Shown here one piece after another: positions 1 through 8,104 of a stretch of DNA of 39,792 nucleotides. The notes beneath the pieces are model-generated. The model had not been told where the DNA came from. It ran no database searches and saw only the letters and a program-made list of their open reading frames with translations. Position 1 is the stretch's first letter. The number at the start of each line of letters is the position of its first letter. This stretch comes from an uncultured Campylobacter sp. (GTDB lineage: Bacteria > Campylobacterota > Campylobacteria > Campylobacterales > Campylobacteraceae), in NCBI GenBank assembly GCA_937990735.1, contig CALKQT010000037.1, forward strand, positions 1 through 39,792. The letters are read 5' to 3'. The position numbers and the translations under genes were made by a program.

Positions 1-1
1 C

Positions 2-91
2 GTGGCGCAGCTCGCGGTGCAGGGGTCGTACGCGATTTTATCCTGCGCCGATCTGCGCTCAATACCGCTGACGCTAAATTTTAAAATTTAA
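2..91 (+). CDS. Possible 3' end of an unidentified gene (partial)
   Basis: The left edge is open in one plus frame from base 2 to a TAA at 89-91. It gives about 29 residues ending ...RSIPLTLNFKI, with protein-like composition. The stop lies in an AAATTTTAAAATTT tract typical of gene ends here. The pattern of a glycine, then a hydrophobic run, then I/V-P-L near the C-terminus loosely recalls the end of PfkA-type phosphofructokinases, but this is too short to name. It would converge on the minus-strand gene starting at 117. Another frame is also open to base 84, so the assignment is weak. Confidence 0.3.
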   Translation: MAQLAVQGSYAILSCADLRSIPLTLNFKI

Positions 92-116
92 AGCGTCCAC
101 TCGCGCCGTTTGAGCT

Positions 117-1316
117 TTAGCGCGCGTCTTTGTCGGCGAAGGCAACAATCATCGTGCCCAGAGGAATGATCGCAACGCCCAAGATAATCGCTAGCGGGTT
201 TAGCAAGGACAGCTTGGCAAGCAGGTAGATCGCTACCACGAGCGCCGCGTAAGACAAAATTTTAAACGGAGAGAAAAACGCCCCAGCAAAGTTGCTCCGA
301 ACCTCGCCTCTCTCGCGCTCATCATCCCAACCATCAATGCTGCCGTCCGCGCCGTCGAGATCATCCTTTGATCCGTCGCGCGTGCCGCCAATCCCACCCT
401 CAAAATTGCTCGTACCGTCGCCCGGCTCGCCGCTATCTACATCGCCGCCACGATTGCCGCTATCTGTGCCATCGCTATGATTGCAGCGATCTGCGCCGTC
501 GCCCAGATCGCTGCTCGCTACATTTTTTAAGTCGCCGCAACGCTCGCCTATGCCGCCTTGCGAACTATCGCTAGCTTCGTCGTTTATGCCGTCGTATGAG
601 TCGCTGCAAGTCGCGCTGACATTCATATTAAATTTATCGGAGGCGGCGGTCGCGTCGTAAGCGGAGGTTTTGTCGTCGCTCTTCGTAGAATTTACGTCGC
701 GCTCGCCAGCGGAAGCTCTGCCGTACTCGGCGTCTAAATTTGAGCTGCGAGTAAAATTTACATCAGCGGCGGAGTCTGCGACACGCTCGGCGGCGGTTTC
801 GTCGTGCAGGGCGTAGTTGTCATTGTTTTCGACGCAGCTATCGCCGCTTGTGAAATTTACGGCGCCTTCGGAATTTTGAGTGTTTAAAATTTCGGCGCCT
901 AAATTTAGATCGCTAAAGCTTTCTCTCTTTAAAATCTCGCCGTCGCAAATTTTGCTATATAAAATTTTATCGCCGCCCGCGCCGCCCTGATTTTCGTCGC
1001 CGCAGCTTGCAGAATTCGTATCGTTTGCGGAAGTTTCGTCGTTCATAAAACCGATGGAATTTTTAGGGCTTTGCCGTAAAATTTCATCGTATTTGCCGGC
1101 TCTGAGCTCATCTTCTATTTTGTTGCGGTAAGCGCGAAACGAAAAATATACCGCACCGAATGCGCCTAAAAATCCCGCTTCCAAGCTAAGAAGCCACGCA
1201 AGCGCCCGCACGCCGAAAGAGCCCGAGCCGAAAAATCCTGCGCCGCAAAGCGCTAGCCCGAGTAGGGCAAACGCCGCGTTTAGTGCGCAGTATATGAGCA
1301 AAAACCGCCTATTCAA
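117..1316 (-). CDS. Membrane protein with long acidic low-complexity insert
   Basis: The 399-residue protein has one or two hydrophobic segments at the N-terminus (about residues 5-28 and 36-60) and two at the C-terminus (about 352-372 and 374-394). Between them, residues 80-335 are a hydrophilic stretch dominated by D, G, S, N and E with no visible domain. The start ATG overlaps the stop of the upstream AtpZ-like gene by 4 bases, so the two are translationally coupled. Position after hemL and the AtpZ-like gene matches the small membrane protein that I recall following them in C. jejuni (Cj0851c), but that protein is much shorter. The acidic region looks like an expansion inside a small membrane protein. 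Function is unknown. Confidence 0.75.
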   Translation of the reverse strand: MNRRFLLIYCALNAAFALLGLALCGAGFFGSGSFGVRALAWLLSLEAGFLGAFGAVYFSFRAYRNKIEDELRAGKYDEILRQSPKNSIGFMNDETSANDTNSASCGDENQGGAGGDKILYSKICDGEILKRESFSDLNLGAEILNTQNSEGAVNFTSGDSCVENNDNYALHDETAAERVADSAADVNFTRSSNLDAEYGRASAGERDVNSTKSDDKTSAYDATAASDKFNMNVSATCSDSYDGINDEASDSSQGGIGERCGDLKNVASSDLGDGADRCNHSDGTDSGNRGGDVDSGEPGDGTSNFEGGIGGTRDGSKDDLDGADGSIDGWDDERERGEVRSNFAGAFFSPFKILSYAALVVAIYLLAKLSLLNPLAIILGVAIIPLGTMIVAFADKDAR

Positions 1317-1612
1317 TCTCGCTCATCCCATTCATCGTCGTCGTCGAAATTTTTCGGATCCGCCTTGTATTTCGGATCGTTTTCAAGCTCTTTTAAGCTC
1401 GAATTTAGCGCCTTGCACGCGCGGTAAACGTTCAAAAACGCCGCTGCAATGCCGATAGCGATGCCAAGCCAGAGCAGAAGCAGCGAGCCCGTGAGGTGCC
1501 GCAGTCCAAGTCCGATCGCTACGCCGATGCCGATCGCTACAACGATTGAGATGCCTAGGCTGATGTCGCAGGCGCCCTTTACGATTTTGTTTAAATTTTT
1601 CGTTACTCTCAT
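1313..1612 (-). CDS. AtpZ/AtpI-like small membrane protein
   Basis: The 99-residue protein has two adjacent hydrophobic, glycine-rich helices (about residues 20-40 and 43-63) and an acidic tail ending DDDDEWDERD. This is the layout of AtpZ/AtpI family proteins, which assist assembly or magnesium/calcium supply of the F1Fo ATP synthase. The gene lies 31 bases after hemL and overlaps the next gene by 4 bases, so it is probably part of the hemL operon. No ATP synthase genes are in the window, so the functional link rests only on family resemblance. Confidence 0.65.
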   Translation of the reverse strand: MRVTKNLNKIVKGACDISLGISIVVAIGIGVAIGLGLRHLTGSLLLLWLGIAIGIAAAFLNVYRACKALNSSLKELENDPKYKADPKNFDDDDEWDERD

Positions 1613-1643
1613 CTAAAATCCGTAAAATTTTAAAATGTAGCCC

Positions 1644-2915
1644 TTAAAGCGCCGCCATCGCTTCATCTGCCGCATTTAGCGCAAAGTCGATCTGCGCTTC
1701 GTCCATCGTGGCGCAGATAAAGCCCGTCTCAAACTGACTAGGCGCCAAAAATACGCCGCGCTTAATCATCTCGCCGTGAAATTTCGCAAAGCGCGTAGTG
1801 TCTGCCTGCAGGGCGCCGTCATAGTCGCGCACCTCTTCGTCTGCAAAAAAGTAGCCGAACATCGAGCCTACGCAGGCGGTTTGCAGCGCGATGCCGCGGC
1901 GCTGTGCTATGGTGCAAAGCCCGTCTGCGAGCCTGCGGGCAAGCTCACCGAGCCTTTCGTAAAGGCCGCTGCTAGCGTAAATTTTACTTAAGCTGGCGAT
2001 GCCCGCAGCCATTGCGACGGGGTTTCCGCTTAGCGTGCCTGCTTGATACACCGCTCCTAGCGGGCTTATCATATCCATGATTTCGCACTTGCCTGCAAAC
2101 GCCGCCACGCTCATGCCGCCGCCGATGACCTTGCCGAAGGTTACCAGATCGCCGCGGACGCCGTAGATGCCGTAGCTGCCTAGCTCGCTCGCGCGAAAGC
2201 CGCTCATTACCTCGTCGATTATCAGTACGATCTTTTTCTCGTCGCACAGCGCGCGAAGCTCGGTTAAAAATTCGGGATCCGCCGGCACCAAGCCCATATT
2301 TCCCGCGATCGGCTCGATGATGATCGTACCGATGTCGTTTTGCGCTAGGACATCCTTTACGCTTTGTATGTCGTTGTATCTGGCTAGGTAGGTGTTTTTT
2401 GCGACGTCCTGCGGCACGCCTGCGCTGCTTGCGTTACCGAAGGTACTCGCGCCGCTGCCCGCTTTGACGAGCAGACTGTCGCTATGGCCATGGTAGCAAC
2501 CCTCAAATTTTAAAATTTTATCTCGTCCGCTAAAGGCGCGCGCGAGACGGATCGCGCTCATCGTAGCTTCTGTGCCGCTGCTGGTAAAGCGGATCTTATC
2601 TAGGAAATCAAAATTTTTTAGCACTAGCGAGGCAAGCTGCGTCTCAAGCGGACTGGATGCGCCGAAGCTTAGTCCCTTTTTGGCGGTTTGCACGACGGCG
2701 CGCTCTATGTCAGCATCGGCGTGGCCGAAGATGAGCGGACCCCAGCTCTGCACGAAGTCGAGATATTTTTTGCCCTCGACGTCGTAGATGTACGAGCCCT
2801 CGCCGCGATCTACCATAAAAGGCTCGCTACCTACGTTGCCGAATGCTCGCACAGGCGAATCTACGCCGCCTGGGATAAGTTTTTGTGCTGCTAAAAATTC
2901 GTCGTGATTATTCAT
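1644..2915 (-). CDS. hemL: Glutamate-1-semialdehyde 2,1-aminomutase
   Basis: This PLP enzyme converts glutamate-1-semialdehyde to 5-aminolevulinate, the first dedicated tetrapyrrole precursor in the C5 pathway. The 423-residue length is normal for the family. Visible features are the N-terminal PGGVDSPVRAF motif, the SSGTEA phosphate-binding loop near residue 112, the IIDEVMSGFR motif with the pyridine-nitrogen aspartate near 234, and the PLP lysine K262 in TFGKVIGGG. Its ATG overlaps the stop of the upstream cytochrome gene as ATGA, so translation is coupled. The link to a heme-binding protein immediately upstream is suggestive, though the operon as a whole also carries the sensor kinase. 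Confidence 0.97.
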   Translation of the reverse strand: MNNHDEFLAAQKLIPGGVDSPVRAFGNVGSEPFMVDRGEGSYIYDVEGKKYLDFVQSWGPLIFGHADADIERAVVQTAKKGLSFGASSPLETQLASLVLKNFDFLDKIRFTSSGTEATMSAIRLARAFSGRDKILKFEGCYHGHSDSLLVKAGSGASTFGNASSAGVPQDVAKNTYLARYNDIQSVKDVLAQNDIGTIIIEPIAGNMGLVPADPEFLTELRALCDEKKIVLIIDEVMSGFRASELGSYGIYGVRGDLVTFGKVIGGGMSVAAFAGKCEIMDMISPLGAVYQAGTLSGNPVAMAAGIASLSKIYASSGLYERLGELARRLADGLCTIAQRRGIALQTACVGSMFGYFFADEEVRDYDGALQADTTRFAKFHGEMIKRGVFLAPSQFETGFICATMDEAQIDFALNAADEAMAAL

Positions 2916-3358
2916 TTTTTCTCCTTCTTTTTGGGTTGATTTATCGATTTTATATATTTGTAGATGATGATGATCTCGTTTTGCGTCAGGAAGTAGCTGG
3001 GCATCACGTCGCGCGAGCTGCTGATCCCGTCGGCGAGCTCCTGAAGCGAGAGAGCGTTGATCGGCGGCGCGTTTAGGGCGCGTTCGTAGTAGGCGCCCGC
3101 GGTGCGGTTAAATTCTTTATACGTCGCGATCAGCGAGCCCTCTCCCTTCTCGCCGTGGCACTTGTCGCAGCCGATGCCGCGGGGGTTTTTATACAGCATC
3201 GCGCCGTATTCTTCGTCGGTGATGAAGCTCTCGGCTTGTGCGCCGCGAGGTAGAAAAAATATGGTCGCGTTTAAAAACAGCGCTAAAAATATGAAATTTC
3301 GCATCTTCTCGTTTCGAATTTTTGGCGCAATAATATAAAAAATGTGCTTAAATTTCAT
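2912..3358 (-). CDS. Periplasmic cytochrome c, single heme
   Basis: The protein carries one CxxCH heme site (C64, C67, H68 in the 148-residue form) and a possible axial methionine in DVMPSYF near residue 117, so it is a small class I-type c cytochrome. A charged lysine tail ends it. Two starts are possible. ATG at 3358 overlaps the kinase stop as ATGA. ATG at 3304 gives a cleaner signal peptide, with a hydrophobic run ending GAQA before ESF, and 130 residues. I keep the longer form for the coordinates but consider 3304 at least as likely. I recall a periplasmic protein in the same place beside hemL in C. jejuni (Cj0854c). The redox partner is unknown. Confidence 0.85.
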   Translation of the reverse strand: MKFKHIFYIIAPKIRNEKMRNFIFLALFLNATIFFLPRGAQAESFITDEEYGAMLYKNPRGIGCDKCHGEKGEGSLIATYKEFNRTAGAYYERALNAPPINALSLQELADGISSSRDVMPSYFLTQNEIIIIYKYIKSINQPKKKEKK

Positions 3359-4596
3359 AACGTCGCTATCTTTTCGATCCCCTCGAAATAAAAGACGTTT
3401 AGCTTATCCTGCCTGCGGTAGAGGAATTTTAGCCCGTGCGCCTTGGCGATATTATCGACGATGTAGAGCCCCAGGCCGAAGCTTTGCTTGGCGTTCGTGC
3501 CCTTGACGAAGGCCTCTTTGTAGTAGCTAAAGTCCTTCTGCAGCGGTTCGCCTAGCGTTACGAAGTCCATCGTTTCGGCGTTTAGGCGGATTAAAATTTT
3601 ACCGTCCGCGGCGTATTTTACGGCGTTGTCGATTAAATTTTTCACCGCGACGCAAAAGAGCTTCAGATCTACGTTTAGGCTTAGGTCTAGCGGATTTTGC
3701 AGCGTGACGCAGCCGGGCTCAATCATTGCGATACTAAGCGCTTCTTTTAAAATTTCATCCATTGAAAAAATTCCGCATTCGCCTAGCGCCGTGCCCGCAG
3801 TCGCACGCTCGACCGCTGCAAATTCGTTGATTAGACTCTCCAGCCGCTCAAAGACGGAGATGAGACGCTCCTGATTTTTGCCGTGCTCGATCATCTCGAC
3901 AGCGATGCGACCCTTTGTGATGGGGGTTTTGAGCTCGTGCATTATGTTTCGCAAAAAAAGATGGCGCGATTCGTTAAGCTTATTTATCTGCGTGACCGCC
4001 TCGTAAAATGCGTGCGAAACCTCGGAAATTTCGTCGTTTCCTACGCTTACGTCCTTGATCTGAAGATCGCCTTTAGCAAATTTATCGATCTGGCGTTTGA
4101 GCTTGCGAAGGGGGCGAATTTTGCGGATGATAAAGATATACGCAAGCAGGATGATCACCAAAATGACGCCGTAGATCGCTTTGAAAATATCGTAGCGGTA
4201 GGGCTGATACTCCTTGTCGTTTAAAAGCCGCGTCTCGCCTGCGTGAGTGATTTTTAAGTAGTGCTTGCGCTTAAAAAGCAGGATGTCCGCAGAGCCGATG
4301 TCTGCGGAGATGCTGTCTAAAATTTCGGCGCCTTTGATGATCTCATCGCGCTTAGCTTCATCGCGGATGGTCGAAAACTCGAAATTCGCGACCTGGCGGT
4401 CGTATTCGACATCGCTGATGAGCTTGCTCATCTGATATAGGTTCGCGCGCGCAACGATGGAGTATTTGGAGTTTAGTTCACGGGTGTAGTTTTGCTGATC
4501 ATAGCCGATAAGCCAGAGCAGAGCGAGCGAAACGCCCACGGCAGCGAGCGCGAAGATGAACGTGATGGTGTAAAAAATCGACGATCTTACTTTCAT
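3355..4596 (-). CDS. Sensor histidine kinase, ArsS/CprS-like
   Basis: The 413-residue membrane kinase has a TM segment at about 9-31, a periplasmic sensor region of about 100 residues, a second TM at about 138-157, a HAMP linker and an H-box, RNIMHELKTPITKGR, with the phosphorylated histidine at H220. The N-box is NLIDNAVKY. The usual DxGxG box is not evident: GEPL stands in that region, followed by FGLGLYIV. This degenerate ATP lid is what I associate with the epsilonproteobacterial ArsS/CprS group. The gene lies 492 bases downstream of the response regulator on the same strand, an unusual distance for a kinase-regulator pair. It overlaps the cytochrome gene by 4 bases. The signal sensed cannot be told from the sequence. 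Confidence 0.88.
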   Translation of the reverse strand: MKVRSSIFYTITFIFALAAVGVSLALLWLIGYDQQNYTRELNSKYSIVARANLYQMSKLISDVEYDRQVANFEFSTIRDEAKRDEIIKGAEILDSISADIGSADILLFKRKHYLKITHAGETRLLNDKEYQPYRYDIFKAIYGVILVIILLAYIFIIRKIRPLRKLKRQIDKFAKGDLQIKDVSVGNDEISEVSHAFYEAVTQINKLNESRHLFLRNIMHELKTPITKGRIAVEMIEHGKNQERLISVFERLESLINEFAAVERATAGTALGECGIFSMDEILKEALSIAMIEPGCVTLQNPLDLSLNVDLKLFCVAVKNLIDNAVKYAADGKILIRLNAETMDFVTLGEPLQKDFSYYKEAFVKGTNAKQSFGLGLYIVDNIAKAHGLKFLYRRQDKLNVFYFEGIEKIATL

Positions 4597-4874
4597 TAAA
4601 TTTATATGATCCTTAAATTTTTAAAATTTCAAAGCTTTGTAAGCCGCGGGCTTACTTTGGCTTTGGCGCGCGGACCGGCTTACGGCTCATTCGGCTTTAA
4701 ATTTGCAACGCGTCTTAAAGGCACGGCGTGTAAATTTTAAAATTTCATCGCAAAGCAGGGCGCTTTTAAATTTAACAGCCGCGCCGCTTTAAATTTTAAA
4801 ATTTTTCTCGCTGCCCTGGGCTCTGTTTTTTATAACTAGCCTCGCGCGTAGAGCCGAACTGCTTGCCGAATTCG

Positions 4875-4935
4875 ACGATAAAATTCCACGCGCATCCAGT
4901 CGCGTGCTAAATTTATAACTACAAAATTTTATCGT
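4875..4935. repeat. Nested inverted repeat (61 bases)
   Basis: Outer arms ACGATAAAATT (4875-4885) and AATTTTATCGT (4925-4935) are perfectly complementary over 11 bases. Inside them, CACGCG (4887-4892) pairs with CGCGTG (4901-4906) around an 8-base loop. The element could fold as RNA on either strand. It lies in the gap between response regulator and kinase, so an attenuator, a processing site or a small RNA are all possible. Confidence 0.6.
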
Positions 4936-5030
4936 AAAATTTTAACGCTTCAGTTGCGGCGCCTTAAATTTAAACGGCAAGATCGCGTGGACCGACTTGC
5001 GATTTCAGTTTCGCCGCGCGAGTGCCTATT

Positions 5031-5057
5031 AAATTTAGAGCCGCGAGCGGCTAAATT
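5031..5057 (-). terminator. Hairpin downstream of response regulator, possible terminator
   Basis: AATTTAG-AG-CCGC and GCGGCTAAATT form an inverted repeat about 30 bases beyond the regulator stop on the minus strand. The tail (CTAAATTTAA) has only a short U run, so termination would be weak. Confidence 0.35.
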
Positions 5058-5088
5058 CTATCGCACCGCCCGCCGGGCGCAAGTCCGC

Positions 5089-5766
5089 TCATTGTATCAG
5101 CTTATAGCCTACGCCGCGGATAGCGTGAATGTAGCTGGGTGCCTTGGACGTTTCGCCAAGCTTTAAACGGATGCGACCGATGATGACGTCGATGCTTTTG
5201 CTCGAGGATTCCTCGCTTATGGAGCTGCAGTTGTAGATGAGCTCCTCGCGGGTGATCGCGCCGCCTTCCTTTTTGATGAGATACGAAAGCACGTCGTATT
5301 CGGCGATGGTGAGCGACAGGGGCTGTCCTTTGAAGCTGATGACGTGGCGGAAATCGTCCACTTCGAGGTCTTTTTTGGGCTTTGCGGCGCGCTGGATGGA
5401 GTTTATGTCGTAGCGCTCGATGTGGCGTTTGATGCGCGCTAAAAGCTCTTGCGGATTATAGGGCTTTGGCAGATAATCGTCCGCGCCGAAGTCAAAGGCG
5501 TTGATCTTATCGGTCAGATCGTGGCGGGCGCTTGAGATTATGATCGGTATATCGGTGTTTTTGCGGATCTCTTTGCAGACCTCAAGCCCGTCCATCCCAG
5601 GAAGCGTGAGATCTAAAATCACGAGGTTGAAATTTTCTAAATTTAACTTAGAAAGCCCCAAAAACGGATCGTCCGCGACGGTAATATCGATATCGTATTG
5701 CTGCAGATATTCGCTTAAAATTTCGGCGAGTTCTAAATCGTCCTCTATCATTAAAATTTTAGTCAT
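5089..5766 (-). CDS. OmpR/PhoB-family response regulator
   Basis: The 225-residue regulator has a receiver domain (1-115) with acidic pocket E8-D9-D10, phosphoacceptor D52 in VILDLTLPG, the S78/S79 switch position and K101 in LPKPY. It is followed by a winged-helix DNA-binding domain (about 130-225) ending in the typical RGVGYKL motif. It is the likely partner of the ArsS/CprS-like kinase downstream. In the family, phosphorylation by the kinase promotes dimer binding to direct repeats in target promoters. The gene is divergent from hup across a 327-base AT-rich region. Membership in the CprR/ArsR (HP0166) group is inferred from likeness and from the kinase type, not proven. Confidence 0.92.
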   Translation of the reverse strand: MTKILMIEDDLELAEILSEYLQQYDIDITVADDPFLGLSKLNLENFNLVILDLTLPGMDGLEVCKEIRKNTDIPIIISSARHDLTDKINAFDFGADDYLPKPYNPQELLARIKRHIERYDINSIQRAAKPKKDLEVDDFRHVISFKGQPLSLTIAEYDVLSYLIKKEGGAITREELIYNCSSISEESSSKSIDVIIGRIRLKLGETSKAPSYIHAIRGVGYKLIQ

Positions 5767-6093
5767 AAAAAAGCCTTTGAAATTTTGCGCGGATTATAAC
5801 AAAATATAGTTTATATATTTTAAAGCGTCAGGCTGGGGCGAAATTTTATAAAAATGAAGCGGGAAGGGAAGAAATTTTGAAATTTTTTGAAATCTGGTGA
5901 AATTTCAAAAATCAGCCCCAAAAATATGGTGAAATTTTAAAATTTAAAGAAGCAAAATCTGAAAAATTGACGAATTTGGGCTAAATTCGGCTAAATTTTG
6001 CCGATTTTTGCGTTTTTTTCTTAAAAAACTATTGTATTTTTTGCGAAACTATTGTAGAATACCGCCCAAACCACTTTATTTTAAAGGATTAGC
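5767..6093. other. Divergent intergenic region, regulator/hup
   Basis: This 327-base AT-rich region lies between the divergent response-regulator and hup genes. It holds runs of GAAATTTTNAAATTT-like sequence at 5860-5950 and the hup promoter with its direct repeats at 6026-6060. I see no small ORF with a ribosome site. Confidence 0.6.
6026..6060 (+). promoter_or_regulatory. hup promoter with 20-base-spaced direct repeats
   Basis: TAGAAT at 6055-6060 is a good -10 box, preceded by T-rich DNA as is usual in Campylobacter, where the -35 box is poorly conserved. AAACTATTGTA occurs twice, at 6026-6036 and 6046-6056, exactly 20 bases apart (two helical turns). The second copy overlaps the -10. An AAAGGA ribosome site at 6082-6087 precedes the hup ATG. 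Confidence 0.65.
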
Positions 6094-6390
6094 ATGAAAA
6101 AAGCTGATTTTATCCAAGTAGTTGCCGATAAGGCAGGTCTTTCTAAAAAAGATACCGTTAAGGTAGTAGATTCTGCTCTTGAGGCTATCAAAGAGCTTTT
6201 GGTAAAAGGTGATGACATAAGCTTCATCGGCTTCGGATCTTTCGGTATTGCAGAGCGTGCAGCTCGCGAGGGTAAAGTTCCTGGCACAAACAGAACTTAT
6301 AAATCTCCTGCTACTAAAGTAGTAAAATTTAAAGTCGGCAAACAGCTAAAAGAGGCTGTTGCAGCTGCAAAAGGCAAGAAGAAAAAATAA
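6094..6390 (+). CDS. hup: HU family nucleoid DNA-binding protein
   Basis: The 98-residue basic protein matches HU/IHF proteins along its length. An N-terminal helical body starts MKKADFIQVVADKAGLSKKD, and a FIGFGSFGI turn leads into the beta arms. The arm region has the proline in GTNRTYKSPATKVVKFKVGK, which intercalates in DNA. The tail is lysine-rich (GKKKK). It bends and compacts DNA as a dimer. A dedicated promoter and a strong terminator bracket it, so it is a single-gene transcript. Its codon choice (many AAA, GTA, GCT) looks biased as in a highly expressed gene. Confidence 0.97.
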   Translation: MKKADFIQVVADKAGLSKKDTVKVVDSALEAIKELLVKGDDISFIGFGSFGIAERAAREGKVPGTNRTYKSPATKVVKFKVGKQLKEAVAAAKGKKKK

Positions 6391-6402
6391 TTTTCTTGCT
6401 CC

Positions 6403-6431
6403 AAGCCCCGTCTTCGGGGCTTATCTTTTTT
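6403..6431 (+). terminator. Rho-independent terminator of hup
   Basis: AAGCCCCG (6403-6410) pairs perfectly with CGGGGCTT (6415-6422) around a TCTT loop and is followed by a T-rich tail (ATCTTTTTT). It lies 12 bases after the hup stop. Confidence 0.93.
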
Positions 6432-6460
6432 AAATTTATACAATCAAGACTTTTTAAAAT

Positions 6461-6547
6461 GCCCGAGTGGTGAAATTGGTAGACGCACCAGACTCAAAAT
6501 CTGGCGAGGGCGACCTCGTGTCGGTTCGATTCCGACCTCGGGCACCA
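6461..6547 (+). tRNA. tRNA-Leu (anticodon CAA)
   Basis: The acceptor arms GCCCGAG (6461-6467) and CTCGGGC (6537-6543) pair fully, and CCA is encoded at 6545-6547. The anticodon arm CCAGA-CTCAAAA-TCTGG gives anticodon CAA, reading UUG. A variable arm of class II length (GGCGACCTCGTG region) and a T arm with GGTTCGATTCC are present. The 87-base length is normal for tRNA-Leu. It sits alone between the hup terminator and pycA. Confidence 0.96.
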
Positions 6548-6662
6548 TAAATCTTCTTTAAATTTTATCCTTAATTTCAACCGCCTTTTGTAAATTTCAA
6601 CTTGCTATAAAATTTTTTATACTATTATTACCGCGGTATTTCTTTAAAAGAGGCAATTATTT

Positions 6663-8096
6663 ATGATACGTAAAATTCTTATCGCTAATCGCGGCGAGAT
6701 CGCGGTTCGCATCATTAGGGCCTGCAGGGATCTGCATATTAAAAGCGTCGCGATCTACACCAAACCTGACGTTGATTGTTTGCACGTAAAAATCGCCGAC
6801 GAGGCCTACGAGGTAAGCACTGATGCGCTAAAAGGCTATCTGGACGCTAAAAAGATCGTCGAAGTCGCTAAAGAGTGTGGCGCTGATGCGATACATCCTG
6901 GATACGGCTTTTTGAGCGAGAATTTTGACTTTGCAAGAGAGGTCGAGGACGCGGGCATTATCTTTATCGGTCCGAAACCCGACGTTATTCGTAAAATGGG
7001 CAACAAAAACATCGCTCGCTATTTGATGCGCAAAAACGGCATTCCGATCGTGCCGGGCACCGAAAAGCTAAATCACGAGAGCATGGATACGATCAAAAAA
7101 TATGCGCGCGAGATCGGCTATCCCGTGATTTTAAAAGCTAGCGGCGGCGGCGGCGGACGTGGTATCCGTGAGGTATGGGACGAAAAAGATATGCAGAGTG
7201 CCTACGATTCGTGCACTAGAGAGGCGAAAACATTTTTTAACAACGATGAAATTTTTATGGAAAAACTCGTCGTCAAGCCGCGCCACATCGAGTTTCAGAT
7301 CATCGGCGATAATTACGGTAACATCATTCATTTATGCGAGCGCGATTGCTCGATCCAGCGCCGCCACCAAAAGATTATCGAGATTGCGCCGTGTCCCTCG
7401 ATAAGCGAGCATCTACGTAAGACGATGGGTACGACCGCGGTAGCTGCGGCAAAGGCGGTGAATTACACAAACGTCGGCACGGTGGAATTTCTACTTGATG
7501 ATTACAACAACTTCTATTTTATGGAGATGAATACCCGTATCCAGGTCGAGCACGGCATCACCGAGGAGGTCACGGGTGTCGATCTCGTCGTACGCCAGAT
7601 CCGCATCGCAAACGGCGAAATTTTAGAGCTTGAGCAAAGCGATATCAAGCCGCACGGCTACGCGATCGAAGCGCGTATCACCTCCGAAAACGTCTGGAAA
7701 AATTTCACTCCGGTTCCCGGCACCGTTAGCGATTATTATCCTGCACTCGGTCCTTCCGTGCGCGTCGATAGCCACATCTACAAAGGTTATAAAATTCCGC
7801 CGTTTTACGACTCGCTTCTAGCCAAGCTCATCATTAAAACCACCGACTACGACCTGGCCGTCAATAAGCTAGAGCGCGCGCTGAAGGAGTTTCGCATCGA
7901 GGGAGTGCGTACGATCATTCCGTTTTTGCTCAGCATCAGCAAATCGCGCGAATTTCGACTCGGCTTTTTTGACACGAGCTATGTGGAGAAAAATTTAGAC
8001 AAAATTTTAGAGAACACTATGGACGATATGCAGCCGAATAAAAACGAAGCGATCGCCGCCATCGCCGCTGCGATGCGCAAATCGGCGCGGATTTAG
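6663..8096 (+). CDS. pycA: Pyruvate carboxylase subunit A (biotin carboxylase)
   Basis: The 477-residue ATP-grasp enzyme carboxylates biotin with bicarbonate and ATP. Visible motifs are IANRGEIAVRIIRACRD at the N-terminus, HPGYGFLSE (78-86), the ATP-loop lysine and glycine run KASGGGGGRG (158-167) and the catalytic EMNTRIQVEHGITEEVTG. The length and the C-terminal extension past residue 445 fit the two-subunit pyruvate carboxylase (PycA/PycB), which supplies oxaloacetate, better than the shorter acetyl-CoA carboxylase AccC. The following two genes also match those I recall after C. jejuni pycA (Cj1037c). The B subunit is not in the window. AccC remains the alternative name. Confidence 0.88.
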   Translation: MIRKILIANRGEIAVRIIRACRDLHIKSVAIYTKPDVDCLHVKIADEAYEVSTDALKGYLDAKKIVEVAKECGADAIHPGYGFLSENFDFAREVEDAGIIFIGPKPDVIRKMGNKNIARYLMRKNGIPIVPGTEKLNHESMDTIKKYAREIGYPVILKASGGGGGRGIREVWDEKDMQSAYDSCTREAKTFFNNDEIFMEKLVVKPRHIEFQIIGDNYGNIIHLCERDCSIQRRHQKIIEIAPCPSISEHLRKTMGTTAVAAAKAVNYTNVGTVEFLLDDYNNFYFMEMNTRIQVEHGITEEVTGVDLVVRQIRIANGEILELEQSDIKPHGYAIEARITSENVWKNFTPVPGTVSDYYPALGPSVRVDSHIYKGYKIPPFYDSLLAKLIIKTTDYDLAVNKLERALKEFRIEGVRTIIPFLLSISKSREFRLGFFDTSYVEKNLDKILENTMDDMQPNKNEAIAAIAAAMRKSARI

Positions 8097-8104
8097 GAAA
8101 GAGC

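Larger units (their letters stand above)
4597..5088. other. Long gap between regulator and kinase genes
   Basis: This 492-base stretch has no credible gene; a short plus-strand frame at 4954-5166 runs into the regulator gene and looks accidental. It holds several AAATTTTAAAATTT-type palindromes (near 4612, 4732 and 4788), a nested inverted repeat at 4875-4935 and a hairpin at 5031-5057 that lies just past the regulator stop. A promoter for the kinase operon probably lies in it, but I cannot choose a single site. Confidence 0.6.

Noticed and set aside
6663..8096. Naming the biotin carboxylase accC
   Set aside because: Length, C-terminal extension and downstream neighbours fit pycA better. accC remains possible and is noted in the entry.
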